64,000 nucleotides of DNA from Sinimarinibacterium sp. NLF-5-8 (GTDB taxonomy: Bacteria > Pseudomonadota > Gammaproteobacteria > Nevskiales > Nevskiaceae). Location of the stretch: the NCBI RefSeq assembly GCF_010092425.1, contig NZ_CP048030.1:1933501-1997500 (forward strand). The letters are read 5' to 3'. Shown piece by piece: positions 17,364-26,509 of this stretch (position 1 is its first letter; each line of letters begins with the position of its first letter). The translations under genes and the position numbers were made by a program. The notes under the pieces are model-generated. The model ran no database searches and had not been told where the DNA came from. It was given only the letters and a program-made list of their open reading frames with translations.

Positions 17364-18524
17364 ATGCCACGCGCCGCCTCAGAACCCCTATTGGAGCTGC
17401 AACAAGTCAGCGATTTGATTGGCGCGATCTACGAGGGGCCTACCGAGAATCCGCCCTGGCAACATGCCGTGCAGATGTTGCGCGAACAACTCTGTGCCAC
17501 CCATGTGACCCTGATGCTGCGCCCGCCCTCTGCCGACACCAGCGCGGTGATGATCAACACCGGCCCGGTCACGCAGCAAGGCATCGAATCCTACGATTCG
17601 CATTTTTTTGCGATTGACCCTTTCGTTGGCCTGCCCGAAGGCGAAGTGGTCACGGCGGAGGAGCTGATTGGCAGCCAATGGCTCAAGAGTGCGGTCTATC
17701 AGGAGTATCTCAAGCCACTGGACGTTCGCCATTTGCTCGGCGCCGATATCTACACCCGCGATGGCATCGAATGTCGCCTGCGGGTCACCCGCAGCCATGC
17801 CGATCCTGCGTTTACCGAACGTGACAAAGCCCTGTGCAAGTTCATCCTGCCGCATCTGAAACGCTCGATCCAGCTGCACGCGCGGCTGGATTCGCTGGAA
17901 AGTGAGCGCAGCCTGTTTGCCGGCACCGTCAACCGCATGCTGATGGGCACCCTGAGCTATGCCCAGGATGGCAGCCTGATCAAGCTCAACTCTGAAGCGC
18001 AGCGCATCCTCGGCGAAAAAGACGGCCTGTGGCTCAGTGGCGATACGCTGTGCGTGGAATCCAGCCAGGAAGGGCGCGACTTGCAGCGGATGATTCGCAA
18101 TGCGCTCAACAGCACTCACGCCGCCCATACCGGCGATGAGGGCTCAGCCATGGTCGAGGCCATCTCCATCAGCCGCCCGTCGGGACGCGCCAAACTTGGG
18201 GTTCTGATTCGCTCGCTGCCGCAAAGCCGCTGGATCGACAGCCTGCAACGCCCGGCGGTGGTGGTGTTTTTGCGCGACCCCGAATCCAATGCCGTGCAAC
18301 CTTCGCAAGAGCAGGTACAACGCTTGTTTGGCCTGACCCGCATGGAATCGCAACTGGCGATGCTGCTGACCGAAGGTCAAACGCTGGACGAAGCCGCCGA
18401 AACCATGGGCGTGCGCCGCAACACCGCGCGCACCCACCTGCGCTCGATCTTCTGCAAAACCGGCGTCACCCGCCAGACCATGCTGGTTCGTCTGCTGCTC
18501 AACAGCGTGTTGTCACTGAGCTGA
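17364..18524 (+). CDS. LuxR-family transcriptional regulator, candidate steroid-catabolism activator (TesR-like)
   Basis: A 386-aa regulator. The C-terminal region FGLTRMESQLAMLLTEGQTL followed by ETMGVRRNTARTHLRSIFCKTG is a LuxR/GerE helix-turn-helix; the N-terminal 300 residues look like a PAS/GAF-type sensor domain. ATG 17364 has AAGGAG nine bases upstream. In Comamonas testosteroni a LuxR-type protein (TesR/TeiR) activates steroid genes, and here the gene lies beside ksi, kshA and kstD. A role in sensing steroid is inference from context. A terminator follows. Confidence 0.82.
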   Translation: MPRAASEPLLELQQVSDLIGAIYEGPTENPPWQHAVQMLREQLCATHVTLMLRPPSADTSAVMINTGPVTQQGIESYDSHFFAIDPFVGLPEGEVVTAEELIGSQWLKSAVYQEYLKPLDVRHLLGADIYTRDGIECRLRVTRSHADPAFTERDKALCKFILPHLKRSIQLHARLDSLESERSLFAGTVNRMLMGTLSYAQDGSLIKLNSEAQRILGEKDGLWLSGDTLCVESSQEGRDLQRMIRNALNSTHAAHTGDEGSAMVEAISISRPSGRAKLGVLIRSLPQSRWIDSLQRPAVVVFLRDPESNAVQPSQEQVQRLFGLTRMESQLAMLLTEGQTLDEAAETMGVRRNTARTHLRSIFCKTGVTRQTMLVRLLLNSVLSLS

Positions 18525-18561
18525 AAAAATCGCGCGCCAGCGTTGTCTCGGGTCTTTAAGG

Positions 18562-18588
18562 CCGGCATCCGCAAGGTGCCGGTTTTTT
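18562..18588 (+). terminator. Rho-independent terminator after the LuxR gene
   Basis: CCGGCA / TGCCGG stem with a nine-base loop followed by TTTTTT, about 40 bp after the stop codon. Confidence 0.8.
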
Positions 18589-18731
18589 CGTGGTACAGAC
18601 AAAAAACCAGAATTTCAAATCAGCGGGTAGGTACAGGTGCGGTAAAAAGGGGCAGGATGCACTGGCGCGGCGCATGATCGCGGTGCTGTAACCCCCAACA
18701 GACACAACAACAAGCACGAGGAGAAGCTGTC

Positions 18732-19189
18732 ATGCAAAACCTGGAACAGATCATCGTTGATGTGCAGCAAAACTGGGTGATCTACGCATCCATGCCATTT
18801 GTGGCAGCCGCCATCGGCTTTGTCACCAAGATCATCGCCATCCACATGATGTTTGAACCGATCGAGTTCGTCGGCAAAAAGCCGTGGTTTGGCTGGCAGG
18901 GAATCGTGCCACGCAATGCCGCAAGAATGGCCGGGATTGCCGTCGATACGCTATCGAACGGCTGCCCGAGGCGCTCAAATACATCGAAGGCTACGCCGCC
19001 GATGCCATGGATATCCAGCACGACCTATCCGAAAAAATGAAAGCCCTCAGCGAAGACGAGTTTGAAGGACTGCTGCGCCCCGCCTTCAAGCAGGATGAAT
19101 GGATTTTGATCACCGTCGGTGCCGTGCTCGGCGCATTGGTGGGCGAGATGCAGGTCCAGATCATGCTCAAGTTCGGCGGCCTGGGCTAA
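18732..19189 (+). pseudogene. DUF445 family membrane protein, internally deleted and frameshifted
   Basis: The ATG at 18732 has a good GAGGAGAAG site and begins a typical DUF445 N-terminus: membrane helix VIYASMPFVAAAIGFVTK, then AIHMMFEPIEFVG and GWQGIVPRNAARMAGIAVDT. At about 18950 the reading frame shifts by one. The shifted frame carries the family's C-terminal end (DLSEKMKALSEDEFEGLLRP, then QDEWILITVGAVLGALVGEMQ) up to 19189. Only about 150 residues of a normally near-400-residue family remain, so the middle was deleted out of frame. The gene is very likely dead, although a short N-terminal product could still be made. Confidence 0.82.
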
Positions 19190-19217
19190 ACCCTCGATTC
19201 TTGAAGGAGCACACGCA

Positions 19218-20567
19218 GTGATTCAACGACTCTCCCCTCTGGATGCCACGTTTCTGCACATCGAAACGCGCGCCACGCCGATGCACGTTGCCAGTCTGAT
19301 GATCCTTGCACGCCCCGCAAACGCCGCACCTGACTTCATCAAGCAACTGGTGCAACGCTACCGCGCACCACAACCGCTGCAGCGGCCATGGAACCTCAGG
19401 CTGGCGCGCGCGCCCCTGTCGACGCTGGTGCCGGCGGTCGAGCAGGCCGATGCCATCGACATGGAATATCACATCCGCCACACCGCCCTGCCCGACCCCG
19501 GCGGCGAACGCGAACTGGGCGAGCTGATCTCGCACCTGCACAGTCAAATGCTCGACCGTTCACGACCCCTGTGGACCTGTCACATCATCGAAGGACTGGC
19601 CGAAGATCGCTTTGCGATCTACGTCAAGATGCACCACGCACTCACCGACGGCATCAACGGCATGCGCATGCTCACCCGCTGCCTGGCCGACACCGCAGAG
19701 GGCACCTGGGCCGCCCCGTGGCACTGGCAAAAGCCGCCGCGCGCGCGCAGCACCGGCGCACGCCGCAGTGTTGCGGCCACGCCCCTCCGGCAATGGCCGG
19801 GCATGTTCGGGCGCGCGCTCAAACCCCTGCTGCAGCGCCACGCCGATGCGCCGCCGGTGTTGCGGCCGTTTGAAGCGCCGCGCAGCCCCCTCAACGGCAC
19901 CATCACCGCTGCGCGCCGGGTGGCCACCCAGCAAGTCGATCTGGCACGCATTCAGCACCTCGCCCGGCGCGCGCAGGTTTCGGTCAACGATGTGTTTTTG
20001 GCCCTGTGCAGCAGCGCCCTGCGCCGTCATCTGCTCGCCAGCGGCAACCTGCCCGACGATGCACTGATTGCCGGGGTGCCGGTGAGTCTGCGCGAGGCCG
20101 GCCAGGAAGGCGGCAACGCCATCGGTTTTTTATGGGCCACGCTGGGCACCGATCAGGCCGATCCGCGCGCGCGGCTGGCCGCCATTCATGCGTCGATGCA
20201 GGCTTCCAAGCATCACCTGCAAACCCTGCCCAATGACGCCCGCCTGATGTTCACCATGCTGACCATGGCACCGGCCATCGGCGTGCTGATGAGCGGCCTC
20301 GGCGCGCGCGTGCGCCCGCCGATGAACATCACCATTTCCAACGTCCCCGGCCCGTCGCAGCCGCTGTATCTGAACGGTGCCCAGGTTCAGGCAATCTACC
20401 CGGTTTCGATCCCTTTTCAGGGGCAAGGGCTGAACATCACCTGCGTCAGCTATGCCGGACGGCTGGATATCGGTTTTACCGGCTGCCGCGACAGCCTCAC
20501 CAGTCTGCAAAAAATCGCGGTGTATACCGGCGAGGCGCTGGACGAGCTCGAAGCCGCGTTTGCCTAG
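19218..20567 (+). CDS. Wax ester synthase/diacylglycerol acyltransferase (WS/DGAT)
   Basis: A 449-aa acyltransferase that joins fatty acyl-CoA to long-chain alcohols or diacylglycerol, making storage wax ester or triacylglycerol. The catalytic motif is HHALTDG (His139/His140, Asp144) and the N-terminus has the family signature LSPLDATFLHIET. The C-terminal PPMNITISNVPGP is another conserved block. GTG 19218 is chosen because AAGGAG lies eight bases upstream and the family start falls here; longer frames run into the pseudogene. The gene follows the DUF445 remnant by 28 bp and is followed by a tandem-repeat array. Confidence 0.9.
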   Translation: MIQRLSPLDATFLHIETRATPMHVASLMILARPANAAPDFIKQLVQRYRAPQPLQRPWNLRLARAPLSTLVPAVEQADAIDMEYHIRHTALPDPGGERELGELISHLHSQMLDRSRPLWTCHIIEGLAEDRFAIYVKMHHALTDGINGMRMLTRCLADTAEGTWAAPWHWQKPPRARSTGARRSVAATPLRQWPGMFGRALKPLLQRHADAPPVLRPFEAPRSPLNGTITAARRVATQQVDLARIQHLARRAQVSVNDVFLALCSSALRRHLLASGNLPDDALIAGVPVSLREAGQEGGNAIGFLWATLGTDQADPRARLAAIHASMQASKHHLQTLPNDARLMFTMLTMAPAIGVLMSGLGARVRPPMNITISNVPGPSQPLYLNGAQVQAIYPVSIPFQGQGLNITCVSYAGRLDIGFTGCRDSLTSLQKIAVYTGEALDELEAAFA

Positions 20568-20600
20568 CGCGCGCACAAAACAGCCCCGCGAAAAAACCTT

Positions 20601-21067
20601 CGTCATTGCGGCAAAAGCCGCAATCCAGCGAACCTTCCGTGATCCACCCAAGCCCGCCACTGGATCCTTGCTTGCGCAAGGATGACGGTCAGCGGGTCTT
20701 GCGCGCGCGGTTCAGCCAGCACCCGTCATTGCGGCGAAAGCCGCAATCCAGCAAGCCTTAGGTACTCCACCCAAGCCCGACACTGGATCCTTGCCTGCGC
20801 AAGGATGACGGTCAGCACGGCTTGCGCGCGCGGTTCAGCCAGCACCCGTCATTGCGGCGAAAGCCGCAATCCAGCGAACCTTCCGTGAGCCATCCAAGCC
20901 CGGCACTGGATCATTGCCTGCGCAAGGATGACGGTCAGCGGGTCTTGCGCGCGCGGTTCAGCCAGCACCCGTCATTGCGGCGAAAGCCGCAATCCAGCAA
21001 GCCTTCCGTGATCCACCCTAGCCCGGCACTGGATCATTGCCTGCGCAAGGATGACGGTCAGCAGGTC
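20601..21067. repeat. Four tandem copies of a 123-bp unit
   Basis: Unit starts fall at 20601, 20724, 20847 and 20970, an exact 123-bp period; the last copy ends near 21067. Each unit holds two hairpins, CATTGCGGCGAAAGCCGCAATCC and a CTTGC..GCAAG stem, plus GCGCGCGCGG. The same element occurs as single copies at 39734-39822 and 52095-52185. No spacers are present. The stretch from 20568 to 21118 holds no gene. Confidence 0.93.
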
Positions 21068-21118
21068 TCTCACCGGCTTTTGATTGACCTTCTGCGCCCC
21101 TCTGCAGCGGCATAAAGA

Positions 21119-21886
21119 TCAAATGCCAAATCCGCCGGAAACGTTGATCTGCTGGCCGGTGACGTAGCCATTGCTGGCCAAAAACACCGCTGCGCTGCCA
21201 ATCTCCTCGGGCTTGCCCCAGCGTTTGATGCACAGCAGTTTTTGGGTTTCATCCGTCCACGCCTGATCAAACACCCCACGCCTGAGCAGCTCGAGGAACA
21301 TCCCCGCCTCGATCACGCCCACCAGCACCGAGTTGGCACGGATGTTGTGTTTGCCTTCTTCCTTGGCAATGCCCTGCACCAGCGCTTCATTCGCCGCCTT
21401 CGGCGCCACCGACAGGCCATCCTTGGCCGGCCACCAGACATGACCTGCCGAGCCGAGCGTCACGTACGAGCCGCCGCCCTGTGCGCGCAGATGCGGCAGC
21501 GTGGCCTTGACCGCGTTGAAAAAGCCATGCACTTCAATATCAATGGACTGCTTCCACAGCTCTGCCGTGGTGTCGGCAATATGCACCTGCTCCACCACCG
21601 GGCCGGCCGCCCATACCACGGTGTGAATCCGTCCATGTGCGGCAATCGCCGCATCCACCGCAGCCTGTACCTGTGCCGGGTCGCGCACATCGGCCGCATG
21701 CACGGTGGCCTTGCGCCCATCGGCGGCGATTTCACCGGCGACACGCTCAGCCACGTCCTGCTTGCGCCGATAGACGATCGCCACATCCGAACCGGCCTGG
21801 CCAAAATACCGGGCCACGCCCTGACCAATGCCACCGCTGCCGCCAAACACCAGCGTTGCACCTGCGGGAAACTTGCTCTGCTCCAT
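21119..21886 (-). CDS. SDR-family protein lacking the catalytic tyrosine
   Basis: A 255-aa short-chain dehydrogenase/reductase. The nucleotide loop VFGGSGGIGQGVA and the C-terminal NVSGGFGI are intact, and the substrate Ser region is VTLGSAGHV. At the YxxxK position the sequence is SVAPK (GLSVAPKAANE), so Lys is kept but Tyr is Ser. This predicts altered or absent dehydrogenase chemistry. GAAGG lies just before the ATG at 21886. The gene is isolated, with the repeat array downstream. Function unknown. Confidence 0.85.
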   Translation of the reverse strand: MEQSKFPAGATLVFGGSGGIGQGVARYFGQAGSDVAIVYRRKQDVAERVAGEIAADGRKATVHAADVRDPAQVQAAVDAAIAAHGRIHTVVWAAGPVVEQVHIADTTAELWKQSIDIEVHGFFNAVKATLPHLRAQGGGSYVTLGSAGHVWWPAKDGLSVAPKAANEALVQGIAKEEGKHNIRANSVLVGVIEAGMFLELLRRGVFDQAWTDETQKLLCIKRWGKPEEIGSAAVFLASNGYVTGQQINVSGGFGI

Positions 21887-22090
21887 GCACCTTCATCCTG
21901 TTGTGGGTCGTTCGCTCGATGTTGGCGCGCAGGCGTCGCAGCGGCGTCATCCATTGGCATGAGACAGTCCGTCCGCTGCGACCGCCCGGATGCGCCCCAT
22001 CCCATGCCTTGCGGTGCCAACCTTTTGCAGCCGGCGCGCAAGCGTCGGGCATAATCTGCCCCACCCGACGCAAACACCGACGACTTCATC

Positions 22091-22741
22091 ATGCGCAGTT
22101 TTGTTGATTTCAGTTCCTGGACAGGGCTGCTGTCCACACTCGGCGGCCTGATGCTGGTGACGCTGTTGATGGTGGGCATGCGGCTGGTCTTCATGCAAAC
22201 GCTGCAACGCCGCCGCGAACGCGAAAACCGCCAGATCAATGAGCGCCTCAAGACCTTGATCGCCGCCTATAAAACACTGGGCGGCTCGTTCACCGGCACG
22301 CTGAGCGTGGATCCGGCACACCTGCGTGAGCTGCGCGCGCAGCAGGCGCAGGACGCGCCCGAGCCGTTCAGCGAGGAGGCCGGAGAACGCCGTCGTCGCA
22401 TCCGCGATGCCGTCGAAGCGGCACTTTCCGATGTGATCCTGCTCGGCACCGAAGAACAGGTGCGGCTGGCGGTGCAGGCAGCAACCGATATGGTCGAAGG
22501 CCGCAGCACCCACACGGCGGCACTGGTGGACTCATTGCGCCGGTTCATCCGTGAAGCCCTGGATCTGGCACCGATTCCGGCAGAACTGGCGGTTCCCGAT
22601 CAAGGGCCGACCCGCGTAAACGGCAGCAGCGGCAAGGGCGGCGGCAAAGGCGGTGGTGGTGGCGGCGGCGGGATGGGTGCGGGGATGGGCATGGGCATGG
22701 CTGCCGGCCATCACGGCACTTCCGGCGACATCGGCGGTTGA
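22091..22741 (+). CDS. Membrane-anchored protein with glycine-rich tail, unknown function
   Basis: A 216-aa protein. An N-terminal transmembrane helix (about residues 12-36, LLSTLGGLMLVTLLMVGMRLVF) is followed by a charged helix (QRRRERENRQINERLKTL) that is probably cytoplasmic, an alpha-helical core, and a low-complexity Gly/Lys/Met/His tail from about residue 180 (KGGGKGGGGG, GMGAGMGMGM). I do not recognise a family. The gene converges on the TonB receptor gene. Confidence 0.72.
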   Translation: MRSFVDFSSWTGLLSTLGGLMLVTLLMVGMRLVFMQTLQRRRERENRQINERLKTLIAAYKTLGGSFTGTLSVDPAHLRELRAQQAQDAPEPFSEEAGERRRRIRDAVEAALSDVILLGTEEQVRLAVQAATDMVEGRSTHTAALVDSLRRFIREALDLAPIPAELAVPDQGPTRVNGSSGKGGGKGGGGGGGGMGAGMGMGMAAGHHGTSGDIGG

Positions 22742-22754
22742 TGCGTGCGCGCGC

Positions 22755-24776
22755 TCAAAACACCACGCTGATCCCCCCAATCAGCACCCGTCCAGCCGCC
22801 GGCTCATAGAACCGCCCAGCAGCGGCATTGACCCGCAGATTGTCGGTGTAACTGCGATCGAACAGGTTGTTGACGGCAACGTAAGGCCGCCATTGAATCA
22901 TGCCGGTTTGCGGCGCCCACATCAGGCGCGCGTTGGTCACCACATAACCGGGCACGCGCTCGGCATTGGCATCTTCGGCATACAGACGATCCACCGCCTG
23001 TGCCTGCACCCGCGCCAGCCATGCCGGGCGCAGACGCCAGGCCACTTCAGCAAACAACTGCTGCCGGGGAATCCCGGCGATGGCGATTCCCTGTCCTGCG
23101 ACACGGTGACGATAGTGGTAATCGTTGTAGCCATAGGCGCCGCTCAGCGTCAGATTCGGCCACATTTGCCACTGCGCGCTGGCTTCAAAACCCTTGCGAT
23201 CGGTGGCGCCGGCGTTACGAAAAAAACTGCGCCCCGGTTGGTCTTCCAGTTCAAAGCGCACCAGTTCATCGGTATTGCGTACCCAGTAGCCAACCAGCTC
23301 CGCGCGCACCCGCGCACGTTCAAGCTTGATCCCCAGCTCATGGTTGCGCGCCGAGCTGGCGCCAACATCCGGGTTAAACCCACCCCCCTCGGGATTGGCC
23401 AGCTCATTGTTGGTGGGGGTTTCAAAACCGCTCCCCCATCGGGTAAACAGCAGCACATCCGGCCGCAACTGATAACCGAGGCCGAGGTTGAAACTGGCCT
23501 GGCCCAGCTGTCGGTTGCCGCTGTCATCGCCATCGGCCAGGAAACGGTCGCTGACGTCCAGCCTGACCTGATCCCAGCGCGCGCCCAGTGCCGCCAGCCA
23601 GCCGCTGGCAAAGTGCATCTGATTGACCACAAAAGCGCCCAGGCCACGCGCGTTTTCATTCTGCTCCAGCGTCATCGGGCCGCGCACACCCCCCTCGGCA
23701 TTGTTGTACCGGCGACGCAGATCAGACTGCTGCTCCCAATCACCCCCGACGCTGAGATGATGGTCAACGGCGCCCGTCCTGAAGCGATGATCCAGCTGCG
23801 CGCCAGCGCCGCCAAACGTGCGTTCAAACGTGGTTTGTCCGCCTGCGGCAAACGGCAGGCTGTTGGCAAAGTCGCGTTGCCCGCCCCATCCCCGCACGCG
23901 CAAATCGGTGTCATCTGTCAATGGCAGCGACCATTTGGCCGATGCCCGCTGCTGCTCAATGGCTTCGCTGGAGGCAAACTTCACCGCCATGGCATTGGCG
24001 GCATGCGGGTTGCTTTGCGTCTCGGCGCGCGTCAGTGCACCGGGATCGGCCGCTTCGATGTTGAGCGTGTGCACGGACAGATCCAGCACCCCTTTGCCCA
24101 GCGTCAGCGCCATGCGTCCGGTGCCGATGGTACTGTCGGCGGCCATATTGTCACGGTGTCCCTCCAGCAGTCGCCGCGCCACCGCTGCAACACCACTGAC
24201 CCCTTCCCCCGCCCAGCCGCCTTCGGCGCGCCAGCGCTGTTCGCCCAATTCGCCTGCCGCAATATCCACGCGTCCATAACGCCCTTCAGGGGCAAAGCGG
24301 GTGTGCAGGTCGAATACGCCGCCCGCGCCATTGCCATACAGCGCCGAGGTGGGACCGCGCAGCACCTCGGCGCGCGTGAGCAAAGCCATATCCAGAGCGT
24401 CCAGATCGGTTTGTCCGTCGGGCATCGTCAGCGGCACATCGTCCAGCTGTACACGAATCCCGCGAATGCCAAAGCTGGCACGGCTGCCAAAGCCGCGAAT
24501 CGACAGCCGCAATCCCTGGTTGAGGTTGTAGCGGTTTTGGGCATACACCCCCGGCACGCGCATCAGCACTTCATCCAGAGCCAGTTGCGGATCGCCCTGC
24601 AGATCGCTCATCAATACCGCACTCAATGCGGCCGGGGTTTGGCTCCAGCGCATCTCCACACGCGGACTGCTGACCTCAATCGGCGCCAGGGATGTCGGCG
24701 GGGTCTGCGCTGCGCCTGTCAGCGGTAGCGCCATGATCGTTGCCGCCAGAGTCCATGCTGTCTGTATCTGTGCCAT
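22755..24776 (-). CDS. TonB-dependent outer-membrane receptor
   Basis: A 673-aa receptor with a signal peptide (MAQIQTAWTLAATIMALPLTGAAQ). The plug domain follows (LDEVLMRVPGVYAQNRYNLNQ, RGFGSRASFGIRGIRVQLDD, RGPTSALYGNGAGGVFD), then a 22-strand-type barrel ending in a terminal Phe (GGISVVF), as required for outer-membrane insertion. It resembles ferric-siderophore receptors of the FecA/PupB type without an N-terminal signalling domain. ATG 24776 directly follows an in-frame GTG. No ABC transporter or TonB genes are adjacent, so the ligand is unknown. Confidence 0.88.
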   Translation of the reverse strand: MAQIQTAWTLAATIMALPLTGAAQTPPTSLAPIEVSSPRVEMRWSQTPAALSAVLMSDLQGDPQLALDEVLMRVPGVYAQNRYNLNQGLRLSIRGFGSRASFGIRGIRVQLDDVPLTMPDGQTDLDALDMALLTRAEVLRGPTSALYGNGAGGVFDLHTRFAPEGRYGRVDIAAGELGEQRWRAEGGWAGEGVSGVAAVARRLLEGHRDNMAADSTIGTGRMALTLGKGVLDLSVHTLNIEAADPGALTRAETQSNPHAANAMAVKFASSEAIEQQRASAKWSLPLTDDTDLRVRGWGGQRDFANSLPFAAGGQTTFERTFGGAGAQLDHRFRTGAVDHHLSVGGDWEQQSDLRRRYNNAEGGVRGPMTLEQNENARGLGAFVVNQMHFASGWLAALGARWDQVRLDVSDRFLADGDDSGNRQLGQASFNLGLGYQLRPDVLLFTRWGSGFETPTNNELANPEGGGFNPDVGASSARNHELGIKLERARVRAELVGYWVRNTDELVRFELEDQPGRSFFRNAGATDRKGFEASAQWQMWPNLTLSGAYGYNDYHYRHRVAGQGIAIAGIPRQQLFAEVAWRLRPAWLARVQAQAVDRLYAEDANAERVPGYVVTNARLMWAPQTGMIQWRPYVAVNNLFDRSYTDNLRVNAAAGRFYEPAAGRVLIGGISVVF

Positions 24777-24896
24777 CACGCCTGCCCATCCGCTCGCCGT
24801 TGATGCCCGGCATTGGAGCGCGAAAGCCTCTGGCCGCCCAGCATGGCAGCGACAAAAGTGTCATCTGTGACGTGTCATTGACGTGACACAACCGTA

Positions 24897-26321
24897 TCAG
24901 CGCGCGCAGTTTCCAAACGGTGGCGGCGCCAGTGCATCCAACGGCACCGCCTCGGCAATGGCTTTCATACCCTGTGCATTGGGGTGCAGCAAATCCAGCG
25001 AATACAGCCCCAGTGCGGGCTTGGCTGGATCGCTGGCACGCCCCAGCGCTAGATCGAAATCGGCAATGCCTTCAACATCATCCTGGGCACGAATCAGGGC
25101 ATTCAGGCGCTGCCGCTGCGGCTCCATGGTCTGTGCATCCCAGTTGTAGAGCACGTCGGCACGCGGCGTCAGCGTGCCGACGACGACACACAGACCGGCC
25201 TCATGCGCGCGCGCCACCAGACTGCGAATCCCGGCAAAGATCTGCTCGGCGCTCTGGCCGGCGGTCAGATCGTTGGTGCCTTCAAAAATCACCACTGAAC
25301 GCACGCCCGCGCGTTGCAACACGTCCCGATCAAAGCGCAGCACTGCCGGCGCCCCCTTGAACGCCTGGGCTTCTGTGGTTGCCTCAGCGGTCACGGTGTT
25401 GCTGTTGATGCCCTGGTTCATCACGCCCATCGGAATCGCCGCCGCCGCGAGCCGATCGGCCAGATGATCAGTCCAGCGCGAATTGAACAGGGTAAAAGCA
25501 CCATCGGTGATCGAATCGCCGAGCGCCACGATCGAGCCGGGACTGCCGCTGCGCTTGATGTCGATCCCGCTGAGGAAAAACCAGCCCATGCTGGGCTGGG
25601 TGAAGCTGGCACCACTGATATCGCCGGTCACATCCCCCACGCCCGGCAGGGTCAGGTAATTCAGTCCATAAGAGATCGCATGCCAGGTGATCGCACCGCT
25701 TTGCCCGGAAACATGAAACGACACTGCAAGATGATCGCCGGTTTGGTAGACAAACGGCACCGCATCACTGACCGCCTCCGCACCAGGCGCAACCGTGACG
25801 CCGGATTCACCGTCAAAATAGAGTGGCGTATTGCTGGCGGCCTCGATCGCAGGGGTATTCTGCGCAAGGCTGCGCGCCACATGCACCGACTCGAAACGAA
25901 CCGGTTGTTCGCCCATCAGGTTCGACAGCCGCACGCGCAGCCGCTCGCCGTCGCCAAGCGTGGGCTGCACGATCATTCGAAAACTCTGATTGCTCGCGCG
26001 GTTGTTGATCAGCACAGAAGGCAGTGGCGTCGCCACATCGCCGCCCAATGCGGTCAGCGGCTTGAGCGGATAGGGGCCATACGGCGCGGCGCTCCACGCA
26101 CCCAGCCATTCCGGTGACGTCTGGCTGGTCGGCGGCACCGGCTGGCCGTCATCCGGTTCATCGACAGACGGCGCATCAGGCTCCGCACCATCATCGGGCA
26201 TCGGCGTCTCCACCAGTGACGAAGGTTGCCGATCCGTAATATCGCGCGGGCCACTGCAGGCCAGCAGTGCCGTGGCACAAAGACTCAGCACGCTCACGCG
26301 AAACCATTCAGACACACTCAT
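24897..26321 (-). CDS. SGNH/GDSL-family hydrolase lipoprotein
   Basis: A 474-aa exported protein. The lipobox LLAC follows a short hydrophobic segment at the N-terminus, then a Pro/Asp-rich linker. ALGDSITDG is the nucleophile Ser block I, GINSNTV the Gly block, GTNDLT the Asn block and DLLHPN the Asp/His block V, so all SGNH catalytic elements are present. Enzymes of this class deacylate esters in the envelope or outside the cell. It lies between the TonB receptor gene and the lipoprotein-sorting-like gene, all on the minus strand. Confidence 0.88.
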   Translation of the reverse strand: MSVSEWFRVSVLSLCATALLACSGPRDITDRQPSSLVETPMPDDGAEPDAPSVDEPDDGQPVPPTSQTSPEWLGAWSAAPYGPYPLKPLTALGGDVATPLPSVLINNRASNQSFRMIVQPTLGDGERLRVRLSNLMGEQPVRFESVHVARSLAQNTPAIEAASNTPLYFDGESGVTVAPGAEAVSDAVPFVYQTGDHLAVSFHVSGQSGAITWHAISYGLNYLTLPGVGDVTGDISGASFTQPSMGWFFLSGIDIKRSGSPGSIVALGDSITDGAFTLFNSRWTDHLADRLAAAAIPMGVMNQGINSNTVTAEATTEAQAFKGAPAVLRFDRDVLQRAGVRSVVIFEGTNDLTAGQSAEQIFAGIRSLVARAHEAGLCVVVGTLTPRADVLYNWDAQTMEPQRQRLNALIRAQDDVEGIADFDLALGRASDPAKPALGLYSLDLLHPNAQGMKAIAEAVPLDALAPPPFGNCAR

Positions 26322-26454
26322 GGACCATTCTCTCCGGCAACACCATTTTGCAGATGGCGATCATTGCATGCTCACCACGATCACTGTAGCCGGATCAACG
26401 GCCACCACGCGCGCGCAATGGGTACCAACGCACAAACACAGCCGCCCAACGGAA

Positions 26455-26480
26455 AAGCGGCGCAGAATTCTGCGCCGCTT
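26455..26480. terminator. Perfect 26-bp palindrome, probable terminator of the lipoprotein-sorting-like gene
   Basis: AAGCGGCGCAGAA and its complement form a perfect palindrome centred on GAATTC. On the minus strand it is followed by TTTTCC, and it lies about 30 bp downstream of the stop at 26510. The T-tract is short, so termination may be weak; an operator for the SGNH gene is the alternative. Confidence 0.55.
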
Positions 26481-26509
26481 GCAACCGCATCAACCCAAGG
26501 ATTGCCTGC

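Noticed and set aside
20601-21067. CRISPR array
   Set aside because: The units are contiguous 123-bp repeats with no unique spacers, and no cas genes are in the window.
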